Part shown: piece by piece, positions 17,561-27,607 of the stretch | Position numbering within the stretch: position 1 is the stretch's first letter | Layout of the letters: each line of letters starts with the position of its first letter | Assembly (NCBI RefSeq): GCF_000245755.1 | Contig: NZ_JH601088.1 | Coordinates: 235,970-268,144 of the forward strand | Source of the DNA: Helcococcus kunzii ATCC 51366 | GTDB lineage: Bacteria > Bacillota > Clostridia > Tissierellales > Peptoniphilaceae | Direction: 5' to 3' | Length of the DNA: 32,175 nt | Notes under the pieces: generated by a model | What the model was told of the DNA's origin: nothing | Database searches by the model: none | Seen by the model: only the letters and a program-made list of their open reading frames with translations | Position numbers and translations under genes: made by a program

Positions 17561-17920
17561 TTTACATGTGTAAATAGAGTATTTCAAAATACACATGTAA
17601 AAGTGATAATGTAAGAGATTTTCCTGATTAAATCGATAAATTCAAAATAGACAGGAAAAAATATTTAACATTTTTCCTGACTAAACCGCAAATCCCAGAA
17701 TAATCAGGAAAATCCACCAAAAAATTTTCCTGACTAAATCGCAAATCCCAGAATAATCAGGAAAACCCATCAAAAAACTTTCCTGACTAATTCGTAAATC
17801 CCAGAATAATCAGGAAAACCCATCAAAATTCATTCCTGATTATTTCCTAAACCCCATTTTAATCAGGAAATCCTACCAAATATTTGTTGAAATCAAATAT
17901 GTATCAATACACAAATATTT
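17561..17920. repeat. Hairpin array B: seven palindromic units, five nearly identical
   Basis: The central five units begin at about 17619, 17672, 17725, 17778 and 17832, a 53-bp period. Each is about 41 bp with arms TTTTCCTGA(C/T)TA and TAATCAGGAAAA; the inner part (AAATCCCAGAA) is shared. Spacers of 12-13 nt resemble CCATCAAAA. A unit of the same size with other arms (TTTACATGTGTA/TACACATGTAAA, 17561-17601) precedes them, and one with AAATATTTGT/ACAAATATTT (17878-17920) follows. The array ends about 55 bp before the subtilase promoter. It is not protein-coding. Confidence 0.85.
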
Positions 17921-17974
17921 AAGGATGCAATTTATAGATAAATACTTCATACGATATTTATGTATAAAAAAATT

Positions 17975-18003
17975 TTGACAAAAATAAAAATTTACTTTAT
18001 TCT
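17975..18003 (+). promoter_or_regulatory. Promoter of the subtilase gene
   Basis: TTGACA (17975-17980), a 17-bp spacer and TATTCT (17998-18003). Transcription would start near 18010, so array B lies outside this transcript. Confidence 0.6.
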
Positions 18004-18007
18004 AAAT

Positions 18008-18026
18008 AAGAATAATTATCATTATC
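18008..18026 (+). promoter_or_regulatory. Possible Fur box in the subtilase leader
   Basis: The 19 bases ending ATTATCATTATC match 15 of 19 positions of the classical Fur box (GATAATGATAATCATTATC). They lie at the expected transcription start, between promoter and ribosome site. In AT-rich DNA some such matches arise by chance. Confidence 0.4.
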
Positions 18027-18037
18027 ATGGAGGCGTA

Positions 18038-21000
18038 ATGAAAGAAAAAAATAAAAAAATAATTATCATTTTATTGTTATTATTTGCGATAACAGCTTCT
18101 ATTTACGGTGTGAGTAGACTGATGAAGCCAAAGGATATGCAAAATAGTGAAATAGCTGAATCAAAAGATGAAACAAAAAATGAGTTAAATATTGTTAATG
18201 AGAACAAAACAGAAGAAACTGTTGGTGAAAAATCTGGAGAATCAAAAACTTCAGAAAATAAATTAGATGTTAAAGGTACTGAATCTACTAAAGAGGAAAA
18301 CAAAAAGTCTAATTTTATTTCAAAGAAAACATCAAAAGATATTAGTAAAAAAGAAGAAGACTTTAGAAAAGTTAGAGAGATAATTGAAAGATTACATGAG
18401 TCTAAAAAAGATAATAAGAAAACTGAAAGAAAAGACTCTATTGTTTCTAAGGATATTCAAAAAGAAAATAATAGTAATGGTTTAGAAGAAAACAAAAAAT
18501 ATCCGAACGAAACAATTAAAGAAAATAACGAAAATAAAAAAGAAAAGACACAAAAAGAGTCTATAGAAGAGACAGAAAAAGAAGAAACTAAAGAAACTGA
18601 TAAAGAAGACCTTGTAGAAACAGAAAAAGAACAAGAAAGTTTTGATGATAGGTTTACTGTTCTTGATTTAAATCTTAATAGTGATTATCAATTGGTATAT
18701 TCTCAGAAATCAGATGAAGTGTTGCCTGAAACTGCATTTATTGGGTTTAAGTTTACTGGAGAAAATGACAATAAACTTCATAAGATAGTTTGGAAGAGTG
18801 AACATTTTGATAAAATTAAAAATAAAACACCTGGAAAGTATTCAGTAATTGTAGAGGTTTTAGATAGTTTAATCATTAATGGAAATGAATACAAAAATAT
18901 AAAATTTAATATTGATATTATTGTTAAAGATAATTCTAACTCATATTTGGTTGAAAATGGGGATAATTCACCAGTTAGAGTAATTTTAGAGTTGAAGTCT
19001 GATTCTATTGTTGAAGAGGCGAATAAACAAGGAAAAGATGTTAATGAACTTTCTGAGGAATTTGTTTCAGACAAGAGAAATGATTTGAAAATTGAACAAA
19101 ATAAACTTATTTCAGAATTAAATGCTAAAAATGTTAAGTTTAAGAATAATTCAACTATTAAATATGATACTTTGTTAAACGGTATTGCGGGAATTGTACA
19201 ACAAAAAGATATTGAGATAATTGAAAAAAGTAATTTAGTTAAGAAAGTTTATTATTCTCAAGAATTTGAAAGACCTTTGTTGAAATCACAACAGGAAATT
19301 ATTGGTGCTAAACATGCGTGGTCTGATTTGAAATATAAAGGGGAAGGTACTGTTGTTGCTGTTATTGACAGCGGGATTGATGTTAAACATAAAGATTTAG
19401 TCATCGATAATGATGCACTTGGTAAGATTAAATATAGTAAAGAAAAAATTAATAAATTTATTGAAGAAAATAAGTTAAAAGGGAAATATTTTAGCGACAA
19501 GGTTCCATATGGATACAATTATTATGATTTTAGTAATAATTTGTTAGATTCTTATGGAAATATGCACGGAATGCATGTTTCAGGGATTGTGGGTGCTAAT
19601 AATAAAGCGCAAGGTGTTTATGGTGTTGCTCCAAATTCTCAAATTTTAGCGATGAAGGTATTTTCAGATGATTTACAATATCCTACGACATTTACTGATG
19701 TATGGCTAAAAGCTTTGGACGATGCGATAAAATTGGGTGCTGATTCAATTAATATGAGTCTGGGTTCTCCATCTGGTTTCACTATTGATAATGATCAAAA
19801 TCATCCAGAGATTAAACTTTTTGCAAAAGCTAGAAAAGCAGGTGTTGTTGTCACCGTCGCGGTAGGAAATGAAGCGAATATTGTAAATGGAAATCCTTTC
19901 AATGTTAAATCATTAAAAGAAAATTATGATACGGGAGTAGTTGCAAATCCAGCAATTAATGAGGATTCATTTGCGGTTGCCTCTATGGAAAATTCTGTGA
20001 AATATGTAAATTCACTTTCATGGAATTTATTGAGAAGAAAATATACTGACAATGTTAATTTATTTATTCCTAATGGCGTTAAAGAAGATATTGTTGCAGA
20101 AACAATAGATTTAAAAGAAGGCAAGGAATTTGATAATAAATTGGAAGAAGGACATCACCATCACCATTCTTCTAATGATAAAGATGAAAAAAAAGAGCCT
20201 TTGGATGAAAGTAAATTACCAGATGTAAAAGATAAAATTGTATTGATTAAATGGCCAGAAACCGATGAACGAAAAGCACATTTTGAAAATACTTTAGATA
20301 ATATTGCGATTAGAAGACCTAAAGCGATTTTACTTGCTAGACCTGATGATAAGATAACTGGAAGATTAAGTTTAAGAGGAGAAGCTGGTAGACTTGTTTA
20401 TGGTATTATTTCAAATAAAACTTATGAAAAATTAGCAGGATTACAATTGATAAAAAATACAGGTATAGACAGTAAATTGACTATAAATGTAATTCAAAAA
20501 GAAGTTGAAAATCCATCTGCAGGAAAGATGTCATTTTTCTCAACATGGGGACCTACTCCTGATTTAAGGATGAAGCCTGAAATTACCGCGGTTGGAGGAA
20601 ATGTCAGTTCAACAGTTGAAAATGACAATTATAGAAATATGAGTGGAACATCAATGGCAGCTCCTCAAGTTTCTGGGGCGGTAGCTATTATGAAACAATA
20701 TCTAAATGATATTAAATTTGAAAATGACAACAAGGCTGATTTGATTAAACTAATGTTAATGAATACCGCTGAAATTATAAAAAATTCGGATAATGTTCCA
20801 TATTTTGTAAGACAGCAAGGTGCTGGAGCTCTAAATCTTGAAAAAGCCTTGAAAACTAAGGCTTATGTAAGTGTTACAGGGGAAAGTGATAAAGCAAAAG
20901 ATGGAAAACTAGAGTTAAAGCAATTATCTGACTCTAAATTTGAATTTAAGTTAAATATTACAAATATTTCAAATGATAAGTTAGAATATATGCCGGAAAT

Positions 21001-23800
21001 AATTGCTATTAAAGAAAAAATTGAGAAGGGATATAGGACTGAAAAACCTGATTATATAAAGGGAAGATTAGATTCTCAAGAATCAATTGTTGTATTGCCA
21101 AATCAAACAAAAGAAGTAAGTTTTATCTATGATTTTAGTGAAGAAAAATTAGATAAGAATAATTTTGTAGAAGGGTTCATTAAATTAAATGCGAAGAATG
21201 ATACTGTAAACTTAAGTTTACCATTCTTAGGATTTTATGGGGATTGGTCTTCACAAGATGCTATCGATGCGTTTGGTCTAGCGGAATACAATAAAAACCC
21301 AAGAAATGCACAATTTTTCATCAATGAAAAAATTAAAAGTGGATCTTCAATGTTTATTTCTGATAATAAAACAAATTTACCAGTAATTGACGATAAAGTA
21401 TTCTTTGCTCCAGGCAGTGAATATGCTGCAAAAATAGGTGTTAGAATTGCACCTTTGAGAAATATGGAAGAAATAGAGTATTCTATTCTTGATGGAGTGA
21501 CAAAGAAAACCTTAAAAGTTATTGGTAAGAGTAAAAATGTTAGAAAATTAAATAGACTACATGTAAATAATACATTTATGGTAATGCCTGATTCATTTTG
21601 GGATGGTGAAATAAATAATAAACCTGCAGAAGCAAATAAATTATATATTTACCAACTTAAAGTGAAATTAAATAATGCAGGAATAGGTACAAATGCAGAA
21701 CAAATCTATCAATACCCAATTATGATTGATAATTCTAATCCTACTATAAATGAAGGCAAAATTTATAGAGATAGTATTAATGAAAGATTGCAAAATCTAA
21801 GATTTGTAGTAGGTGATAAGGGGTCTGGTGTAAGAAATATAACCATTCAAACTTTAAAATTTGAGAAAGAACAATTTACAGACAATGGTTTTGAACATTT
21901 AGCTCCTCCTAGTATTGGTAAAAATGGAATTGATAGATTTAGTGAATCTGAAACGGTGATGAAATCATCTAATCCAGTTAATACTGTAAATACCAAAGGT
22001 AAACCAAAATATGGAAGATTCGTTTCTTTAGATCTTGTTGATGAAAAACCAGAAAGTGGTAAATACTACACAATAATAGATGGTAAGGTAAGCATTCCTG
22101 CGAAAGACTTCAATTTTAAAGATGAATATCAAGTTATAGCGATGGTTTATAGAAATGGATGGAAAGGTGATTTTGAAGTAGAAGTTCCAATCTATGCCGA
22201 TAGATCACATATAAACATTTCTGTATCTGATTATTTATCAAATCGTCACAATGTGACAATTGAATCCGGATTTAGCAAAAATTATAACTATATAAATTTT
22301 GTTAACTGGCAATCATTAAATGATAATAAGATGAAGGTTTATATTGGAGATAAACAAATTACACAAGCTACAAGCGTTTATCCAACTATTAATGATAATG
22401 AAACAATCAGGATTGAATATGATCAAGATAATTCTCATATTGCTGAATTATATGTGAGAAAAGGAAAGATGATAGATAAGCTTGTTTCTAAGAGTTATAT
22501 AGTAAATGATAATGTTGGAAAATACGATACGAAATATAATAATAACAGTAAATATATTGAGTTTACACTAAGAGATTTAAAGAGTAGTTTAGAGATAATT
22601 ACAAGCGTTAAAAAAGGTTCTATGCCATTTATAGAGGATAAGAAAGATTTATTCTTAGATTTTAACAATATTGATCTTTCCAAGTTTAAGTCAATTAAAA
22701 TGGGACAAGAAAAGATAGATGAATTATTGAAAACTTCTAAGATAAAGATAAATCCAGGACAAAATCAGATAGAATTAAGATTTAAGGATGAATTAATTTC
22801 CAAATTAGAAGTTTATAAAATAATTGTAAGGGACAATAATAAAGATACCGTACTAAATAAAGGTCAATATTTCGACATTATAAGCGGTAAGGAAGGATAT
22901 TCTAGCTCTCCAATTGGGATAAACATTAATTATAATTTTACAGAGGATTCCCAATTAATTATTGATTTGCTTGATAAAGACGATGCTGATAATCAACAAG
23001 TACAATCCGAAAAAGCTAATTTAGAAAATAAAGAATTGTCTGAAGATCCTAAATCTTCTGAAGATTCTAAATCTAATGATTTAAGAGAAAATCCATATCC
23101 TACAATCTTTATTAAATCTCCATCATTGCTTTCAATGTTAAATCATTTTACTGTGAATGATAATAAGTTTATAGTAAAAGGATTTGTTGGTCATATTGAT
23201 GAAAGAGATAATATAGAATCGTTTAATGCGCAATTGTTTGATAATAAAGGAAATCCTTTGGGAGAAAAAATTTCCATTCCTAAAGAACAATTTAAGATGA
23301 TTCATGAAAATTATGGTTACTTATATAGCGGTGATGCGCTTCCATTTTCATTTAGTGTACCTATCTTAGATAGATTTAATATCAATTTAAGAATTAATGT
23401 AAAAATGGAGAGTGGTAAAGAGGCGACAGTTACAAGAAGATTTATTTATGATAGACTTACTCCGAAAATTGATTATATGATTGATGGAAGAGATTTGGAG
23501 TCAGGCAAAGTGAATTTAAGAATCCAATCAGAAGATGATTCTATCGTATTAAATCTTTATCATGAAGATTCTCTAATTGATTCTATAGATAAAAGTGCAA
23601 TCTCATTTGAAAATGAGAATGGTGTGAAATTGTCTAAAGAATTAAATGTAGACTTAAACTATGGTCAAAATAAAATTAGTATAAGTGCAATAGATATGGC
23701 TAAAAATGTTGTGACAAAAGAAATCTATATCTATAGAACAAAAAATGATGACATCCTATTTAAAGGAAGTAAGACAATAGAAAAAGATATTAAGAATTAA
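18038..23800 (+). CDS. Very large cell-envelope subtilase, C5a-peptidase/lactocepin-like (S8)
   Basis: The start is ATG 18038 after GGAGG; the open frame extends 26 codons further up but without a site. The 1920-residue protein opens with one hydrophobic segment (about 7-24), then a Lys/Glu low-complexity stretch to about 205. An I9-type propeptide precedes position 410. The S8 domain has D444 (VAVIDSGID), H510 (MHGMH), oxyanion N611 (VAVGNEA) and S872 (MSGTSMAAPQ). A protease-associated insert lies between N611 and S872 and holds a natural run of five His at 706-710. Fn3-like and further beta domains follow, as in C5a peptidase and lactocepin. No LPXTG or wall repeat is present, so it is N-terminally anchored or secreted. 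Host protein cleavage is likely by family. Confidence 0.88.
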   Translation: MKEKNKKIIIILLLLFAITASIYGVSRLMKPKDMQNSEIAESKDETKNELNIVNENKTEETVGEKSGESKTSENKLDVKGTESTKEENKKSNFISKKTSKDISKKEEDFRKVREIIERLHESKKDNKKTERKDSIVSKDIQKENNSNGLEENKKYPNETIKENNENKKEKTQKESIEETEKEETKETDKEDLVETEKEQESFDDRFTVLDLNLNSDYQLVYSQKSDEVLPETAFIGFKFTGENDNKLHKIVWKSEHFDKIKNKTPGKYSVIVEVLDSLIINGNEYKNIKFNIDIIVKDNSNSYLVENGDNSPVRVILELKSDSIVEEANKQGKDVNELSEEFVSDKRNDLKIEQNKLISELNAKNVKFKNNSTIKYDTLLNGIAGIVQQKDIEIIEKSNLVKKVYYSQEFERPLLKSQQEIIGAKHAWSDLKYKGEGTVVAVIDSGIDVKHKDLVIDNDALGKIKYSKEKINKFIEENKLKGKYFSDKVPYGYNYYDFSNNLLDSYGNMHGMHVSGIVGANNKAQGVYGVAPNSQILAMKVFSDDLQYPTTFTDVWLKALDDAIKLGADSINMSLGSPSGFTIDNDQNHPEIKLFAKARKAGVVVTVAVGNEANIVNGNPFNVKSLKENYDTGVVANPAINEDSFAVASMENSVKYVNSLSWNLLRRKYTDNVNLFIPNGVKEDIVAETIDLKEGKEFDNKLEEGHHHHHSSNDKDEKKEPLDESKLPDVKDKIVLIKWPETDERKAHFENTLDNIAIRRPKAILLARPDDKITGRLSLRGEAGRLVYGIISNKTYEKLAGLQLIKNTGIDSKLTINVIQKEVENPSAGKMSFFSTWGPTPDLRMKPEITAVGGNVSSTVENDNYRNMSGTSMAAPQVSGAVAIMKQYLNDIKFENDNKADLIKLMLMNTAEIIKNSDNVPYFVRQQGAGALNLEKALKTKAYVSVTGESDKAKDGKLELKQLSDSKFEFKLNITNISNDKLEYMPEIIAIKEKIEKGYRTEKPDYIKGRLDSQESIVVLPNQTKEVSFIYDFSEEKLDKNNFVEGFIKLNAKNDTVNLSLPFLGFYGDWSSQDAIDAFGLAEYNKNPRNAQFFINEKIKSGSSMFISDNKTNLPVIDDKVFFAPGSEYAAKIGVRIAPLRNMEEIEYSILDGVTKKTLKVIGKSKNVRKLNRLHVNNTFMVMPDSFWDGEINNKPAEANKLYIYQLKVKLNNAGIGTNAEQIYQYPIMIDNSNPTINEGKIYRDSINERLQNLRFVVGDKGSGVRNITIQTLKFEKEQFTDNGFEHLAPPSIGKNGIDRFSESETVMKSSNPVNTVNTKGKPKYGRFVSLDLVDEKPESGKYYTIIDGKVSIPAKDFNFKDEYQVIAMVYRNGWKGDFEVEVPIYADRSHINISVSDYLSNRHNVTIESGFSKNYNYINFVNWQSLNDNKMKVYIGDKQITQATSVYPTINDNETIRIEYDQDNSHIAELYVRKGKMIDKLVSKSYIVNDNVGKYDTKYNNNSKYIEFTLRDLKSSLEIITSVKKGSMPFIEDKKDLFLDFNNIDLSKFKSIKMGQEKIDELLKTSKIKINPGQNQIELRFKDELISKLEVYKIIVRDNNKDTVLNKGQYFDIISGKEGYSSSPIGININYNFTEDSQLIIDLLDKDDADNQQVQSEKANLENKELSEDPKSSEDSKSNDLRENPYPTIFIKSPSLLSMLNHFTVNDNKFIVKGFVGHIDERDNIESFNAQLFDNKGNPLGEKISIPKEQFKMIHENYGYLYSGDALPFSFSVPILDRFNINLRINVKMESGKEATVTRRFIYDRLTPKIDYMIDGRDLESGKVNLRIQSEDDSIVLNLYHEDSLIDSIDKSAISFENENGVKLSKELNVDLNYGQNKISISAIDMAKNVVTKEIYIYRTKNDDILFKGSKTIEKDIKN

Positions 23801-23817
23801 TTCTTAATGCAAATATT

Positions 23818-23860
23818 AAACACTAGAGATTTTTAGAAATATTAATCTCTGGTGTTTTTT
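23818..23860 (+). terminator. Terminator of the subtilase gene
   Basis: AAACACTAGAGATT pairs with AATCTCTGGTGTTT (one G-U), followed by a T run. Confidence 0.85.
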
Positions 23861-23997
23861 ACTTTAAATATAGAATTAGTACACATTCCTACAATAAAAT
23901 TTTGACATTGTTTTGTTAAGTTAAAAATAATATGTGTAATACAAAATATTATGGGTAAATAGATTTAACAAACAAAATATCACATAATTTTTAGCTC

Positions 23998-24026
23998 TTT
24001 ACATGAAAGGTAAAAGATGGTAAAAT
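23998..24026 (+). promoter_or_regulatory. Promoter of the ctsR-clpC-radA operon
   Basis: TTTACA (23998-24003), a 17-bp spacer and TAAAAT (24021-24026). A second candidate, TTGACA at 23902, has no well-spaced -10. Confidence 0.6.
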
Positions 24027-24057
24027 ATATTTGAAAAGAAATTTTTTTAGAGTTTAA

Positions 24058-24074
24058 AGTCAAAGAAGGGCAGA
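24058..24074 (+). promoter_or_regulatory. Possible CtsR operator
   Basis: AGTCAAA-GAA-GGGCAGA fits the CtsR heptad repeat RGTCAAA-NAN-RGTCAAA, with an exact first half and 5 of 7 in the second. It overlaps the ribosome site of ctsR, so autorepression is plausible. Confidence 0.5.
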
Positions 24075-24077
24075 GAT

Positions 24078-24539
24078 ATGGGTTTAACAAATGATATTGA
24101 AAATTTTTTACTTAATAGAATTAAATTAGCAGAAAAACAATATATCGAAATCGGTAGAAACGAACTGGCTGAGCAATTTCAGTGTGCTCCTTCGCAAATT
24201 AATTATGTTTTATCTACTAGATTTACTCCATATAAGGGATATTATGTTGAGAGTAGAAGAGGTGGAAGAGGATATATTAAGATTGTAAAACTTGAAATGA
24301 CAGAAGATCAGTTAATAAATAAAATATTAAGTGAAACAATAGAAAATAAAATTACATTAGATAAAGCAATGCATATTGTTAATGGTTTGAGAGAAGAAGA
24401 GGTAATTACCAAAAGAGAAAAATTACTTATTCAACATTCTATTGACGATAATGCGTTAAAGTATATAGATATCAATGATAGGAGTATTATTCGTGCAAGT
24501 ATTTTGAAAAATATTTTGCTTGCATTGGTAAGAGATTAG
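24078..24539 (+). CDS. ctsR: CtsR heat-shock repressor
   Basis: The 153-residue length is normal for CtsR. The N-terminal winged helix-turn-helix is typical: SDxIE-like NDIENFLLNRI, ELAEQFQCAPSQINYVLSTRFT, then the glycine-rich wing ESRRGGRGYIKI that contacts DNA and senses heat. The C-terminal helical domain would normally interact with McsA/McsB/ClpC. It represses clp genes at normal temperature. It leads an operon with mcsA, clpC and radA, the standard Firmicute order apart from the missing mcsB. Auto-regulation is supported by the heptad in front of its start codon. Confidence 0.93.
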   Translation: MGLTNDIENFLLNRIKLAEKQYIEIGRNELAEQFQCAPSQINYVLSTRFTPYKGYYVESRRGGRGYIKIVKLEMTEDQLINKILSETIENKITLDKAMHIVNGLREEEVITKREKLLIQHSIDDNALKYIDINDRSIIRASILKNILLALVRD

Positions 24540-24548
24540 GGGGTAATT

Positions 24549-25220
24549 ATGAGGTGTTTTAACTGCGGTAATGATGCTGATATGGAAGTCTTCATGATGG
24601 TAAATGGTAAAATGAAAAAAATAAGCATTTGTATGGAATGCTATCAAGAACAATTGCAAAGCATGATGGGTGCCTTAGCAGGTGAAGATGGTGAATTTGA
24701 CCCTGAAGAAGTACAAAGAAAAATGTTTGAATTTTTCCAAAATAATAAAGACGAGTTTGAAAAATTTATTGGTGAAGCTATCAATGATGAAAACTTTGAT
24801 ATGAATAATTTAAATTCAGAAGATTTCGATATTTCTGATATGAATTTTGAAAATTCAGGATTTAATTTAACTAAAGATGATTTAAATGATATCTTTGGAA
24901 AACTTAACAATGCTGGCAATAATATGGAATACCATACAAAACCAGATTATGATTTTGGTTTCAATTTTGATAGAGATGGAAAAGACTCATTTGATGGGGA
25001 AAATAACTATTCTAGAAATCAAGATACCAAAGAAAGACTTGCAAAGCAAAGAGAAATGAGATTATTGAAAAAGGCTGTCGAAAAGAAGAGAGAAGAGATG
25101 AATCGTTTTGTTGAAAAAGAAGACTATTTGGCAGCAGCTACTTCTCGTGATGAAATGCGAGAAATAAATAAGAAAATTATGATTATAAAACAGATTGAAA
25201 AAGAAGGTGAAACTCAATGA
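24549..25220 (+). CDS. mcsA: McsA-like zinc-finger/UVR protein
   Basis: A 223-residue protein with two N-terminal CxxC pairs (CFNC at 3-6 and CMEC), as in McsA, a long acidic Asp/Asn/Phe-rich middle, and a C-terminal UVR (UvrB/C-type) motif (KKREEMNRFVEKEDYLAAAT). The acidic middle makes it longer than typical McsA. In Bacillus, McsA activates the arginine kinase McsB and helps ClpC. No mcsB follows here, so it may act directly on ClpC or CtsR. GGGGG lies 5 bp before its ATG, and its last four bases overlap the clpC start (ATGA), which suggests coupled translation. Confidence 0.8.
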   Translation: MRCFNCGNDADMEVFMMVNGKMKKISICMECYQEQLQSMMGALAGEDGEFDPEEVQRKMFEFFQNNKDEFEKFIGEAINDENFDMNNLNSEDFDISDMNFENSGFNLTKDDLNDIFGKLNNAGNNMEYHTKPDYDFGFNFDRDGKDSFDGENNYSRNQDTKERLAKQREMRLLKKAVEKKREEMNRFVEKEDYLAAATSRDEMREINKKIMIIKQIEKEGETQ

Positions 25221-27607
25221 AATTAAGAGAATTTATGCAAAAGCTTACTGATGAAGCGACATATCTTAATTCTAAATATATAGGTACAGAGCATGCTCTT
25301 TTAGTGCTTATGAAAAGCGGTGGTTTAGAGTCTAGAGCATTAACTACAGCCGGTGCAGACTATATTTTATTAAGAGAATATTTGCAAAATATGATTAACA
25401 AGGAAGAAAGTATTAGAATCATCGGTACAACTCAAGAGCTAAAAGAAATTTTAGATGATGTATTTATGCAAAAGAAAAGAAATAATGATTCTGAAACAAC
25501 TTTTGAAGAATTATTATTAATTAATTTACTTGTTTCTGATACTTTAGCAAAAGATATGTTAATCGATACTAATGTTAATCCACAACAAGTTTATATGATT
25601 CTTGATAATTACATGCAAAATAGATCAAGAGGAAAAGATGTGAGTGATTATCCTAATATTGCAAAATATGGGGAAGATTTAGTTGCTAAGGCTTCTACTA
25701 AGATTGATGGTGTAATTGGTAGAGATAAAGAGATTGAAAGAATTATACAAGTAATTACAAGAAGAACAAAAAATAATCCAATTTTAATTGGTGAACCAGG
25801 TGTTGGTAAGACTGCCATCGTAGAAGGATTAGCTAAGAAAATTGCAGAAAATGATGTACCAGATATTATAAAAGGAAAAAGAATTATTTCCTTGGATATG
25901 GCTTCAATGGTTGCAGGTACAAAATATAGAGGGGATTTTGAAAAAAGAATCTCTGATACATTGAAAGAAGTAGAATCACAAGAAGATATCATCCTATTTA
26001 TTGATGAAATTCACACTATTGTTGGAGCAGGCTCATCAGAAGGAAGCTTAGATGCTTCAAATATAATGAAACCATATTTAACAAGAGGTGAGTTAAAAGT
26101 AATTGGTGCTACAACTATAACAGAATACAGACAATTTATAGAAAAAGAAGCAGCACTAGAAAGAAGATTGCAACCTATAATGGTTGAAGAACCAACTGTT
26201 GATGAAACTATTGAAATAATAAAAGGTATAAAAAAATTCTATGAAAGATTCCATAGAATTGAAATTACAGATGAAGTGATTGAAGAAGCAGTAAAACTTT
26301 CTGATAGATATATCACAGATAGATATTTACCAGATAAGGCAATTGATGTAATTGATGAAGCATCTTCAAATCTAAAAGTTGATTCATTTAAGATACCGGA
26401 AGAATTGGTAAAATTAACTGAAGAATTTAATACCTTAAATAAACAAAAAGAAGAAGCTATTAATACACAAAACTTTGAAAAAGCTGCATTTGTAAGAGAT
26501 AAATTAAATGCAGTGGAAAATAAAATTTTTGATTTCAATCAAAAAAGAGAAAACTCTGATGAAATTGAATATACTGAAAAGATAACTGTTGATAAGATTA
26601 GAGAAATAATTTCTGATTGGTCAAAAGTGCCAGTAACTCAATTAACACAAGAGGAAAATGAAAAATATAGAGATTTAGATAAAAATCTAAAAGGTGTTGT
26701 CATCGGCCAAGATGATGCGGTAGAAAAAGTTGCCAAGGCTATTAAAAGAGCAAGAGTAGGATTAAAAGACGAAAATAGTCCAATAGGTACATTCATATTC
26801 GTAGGTCCTACTGGTGTAGGTAAAACATATTTAGCAAAACAAATTGCATCTAATATTTTTGATAGTGATGATAGCCTAATTAGAATTGATATGAGTGAAT
26901 ACATGGAGAAACATTCAATTTCTAAATTAATTGGTTCACCTCCAGGATATGTTGGTTATGATGAAGGTGGTCAATTGACAGAAAAAGTTAGATCCAATCC
27001 TTATTCTGTTATACTATTTGATGAAATTGAAAAAGCTCATCCAGATGTGTTTAACATGTTACTTCAAATCCTTGATGAAGGTAGATTGACTGATTCACAA
27101 GGTAGAGAAGTCGACTTTACAAATACAATTATAATATTAACTTCAAATGCTGGTGCTTCTCAATTATCAAAGAGAAATAGTATTGGTTTTGAATCAGAAG
27201 AAACTAAAGCTAAAAAAGATTATGAAAATACAAAAGATGTAGTAAATAAGGAATTGAAAAACTTATTTAAACCAGAATTCTTAAATAGAATTGATGACAT
27301 CATTGTATTTAACAGATTGAATAAAGAAGATATTAAACAAATTGTAGCTTTAAGATTGGATGATTTAATTGAAAGAATCGAAGATATGGGATATAAAGCT
27401 AAATACACTGATAAAGTTGTAGAAAAAATTGCTTCAATAGGATTTGATGAAACTTATGGTGCAAGACCTTTAGATAGAGCAATTAAGACAGAAATTGAAG
27501 ATTTAATTGCTGAGAGAATTCTTGAAGAAGGTATCGACAAAGATAAGATGATTTCAATCATTATGAGAGGCGATAAGATAGCATTAAATGAATTGGAAAC
27601 AGCATAA
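25217..27607 (+). CDS. clpC: ClpC AAA+ unfoldase
   Basis: A 796-residue class I Clp/Hsp100 ATPase. In order: N-terminal Clp_N repeats (about 1-145), AAA1 with Walker A GEPGVGKT (192-199) and LFIDEIHT, a middle domain with a UVR motif (NTQNFEKAAFVRDKL, about 411-430), and AAA2 with Walker A GPTGVGKT (530-537) and pore segment GSPPGYVGYDEGG. An IGF tripeptide (NSIGFESEE) in the place of the ClpP-docking loop indicates that it feeds ClpP. It unfolds substrates for ClpP and controls heat-shock proteolysis. It overlaps mcsA by 4 bp and radA by 1 bp. Confidence 0.93.
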   Translation: MKLREFMQKLTDEATYLNSKYIGTEHALLVLMKSGGLESRALTTAGADYILLREYLQNMINKEESIRIIGTTQELKEILDDVFMQKKRNNDSETTFEELLLINLLVSDTLAKDMLIDTNVNPQQVYMILDNYMQNRSRGKDVSDYPNIAKYGEDLVAKASTKIDGVIGRDKEIERIIQVITRRTKNNPILIGEPGVGKTAIVEGLAKKIAENDVPDIIKGKRIISLDMASMVAGTKYRGDFEKRISDTLKEVESQEDIILFIDEIHTIVGAGSSEGSLDASNIMKPYLTRGELKVIGATTITEYRQFIEKEAALERRLQPIMVEEPTVDETIEIIKGIKKFYERFHRIEITDEVIEEAVKLSDRYITDRYLPDKAIDVIDEASSNLKVDSFKIPEELVKLTEEFNTLNKQKEEAINTQNFEKAAFVRDKLNAVENKIFDFNQKRENSDEIEYTEKITVDKIREIISDWSKVPVTQLTQEENEKYRDLDKNLKGVVIGQDDAVEKVAKAIKRARVGLKDENSPIGTFIFVGPTGVGKTYLAKQIASNIFDSDDSLIRIDMSEYMEKHSISKLIGSPPGYVGYDEGGQLTEKVRSNPYSVILFDEIEKAHPDVFNMLLQILDEGRLTDSQGREVDFTNTIIILTSNAGASQLSKRNSIGFESEETKAKKDYENTKDVVNKELKNLFKPEFLNRIDDIIVFNRLNKEDIKQIVALRLDDLIERIEDMGYKAKYTDKVVEKIASIGFDETYGARPLDRAIKTEIEDLIAERILEEGIDKDKMISIIMRGDKIALNELETA

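Noticed and set aside
17960..18037. 26-codon extension of the subtilase
   Set aside because: It covers the promoter and lacks a ribosome site; the hydrophobic export segment follows directly after ATG 18038.
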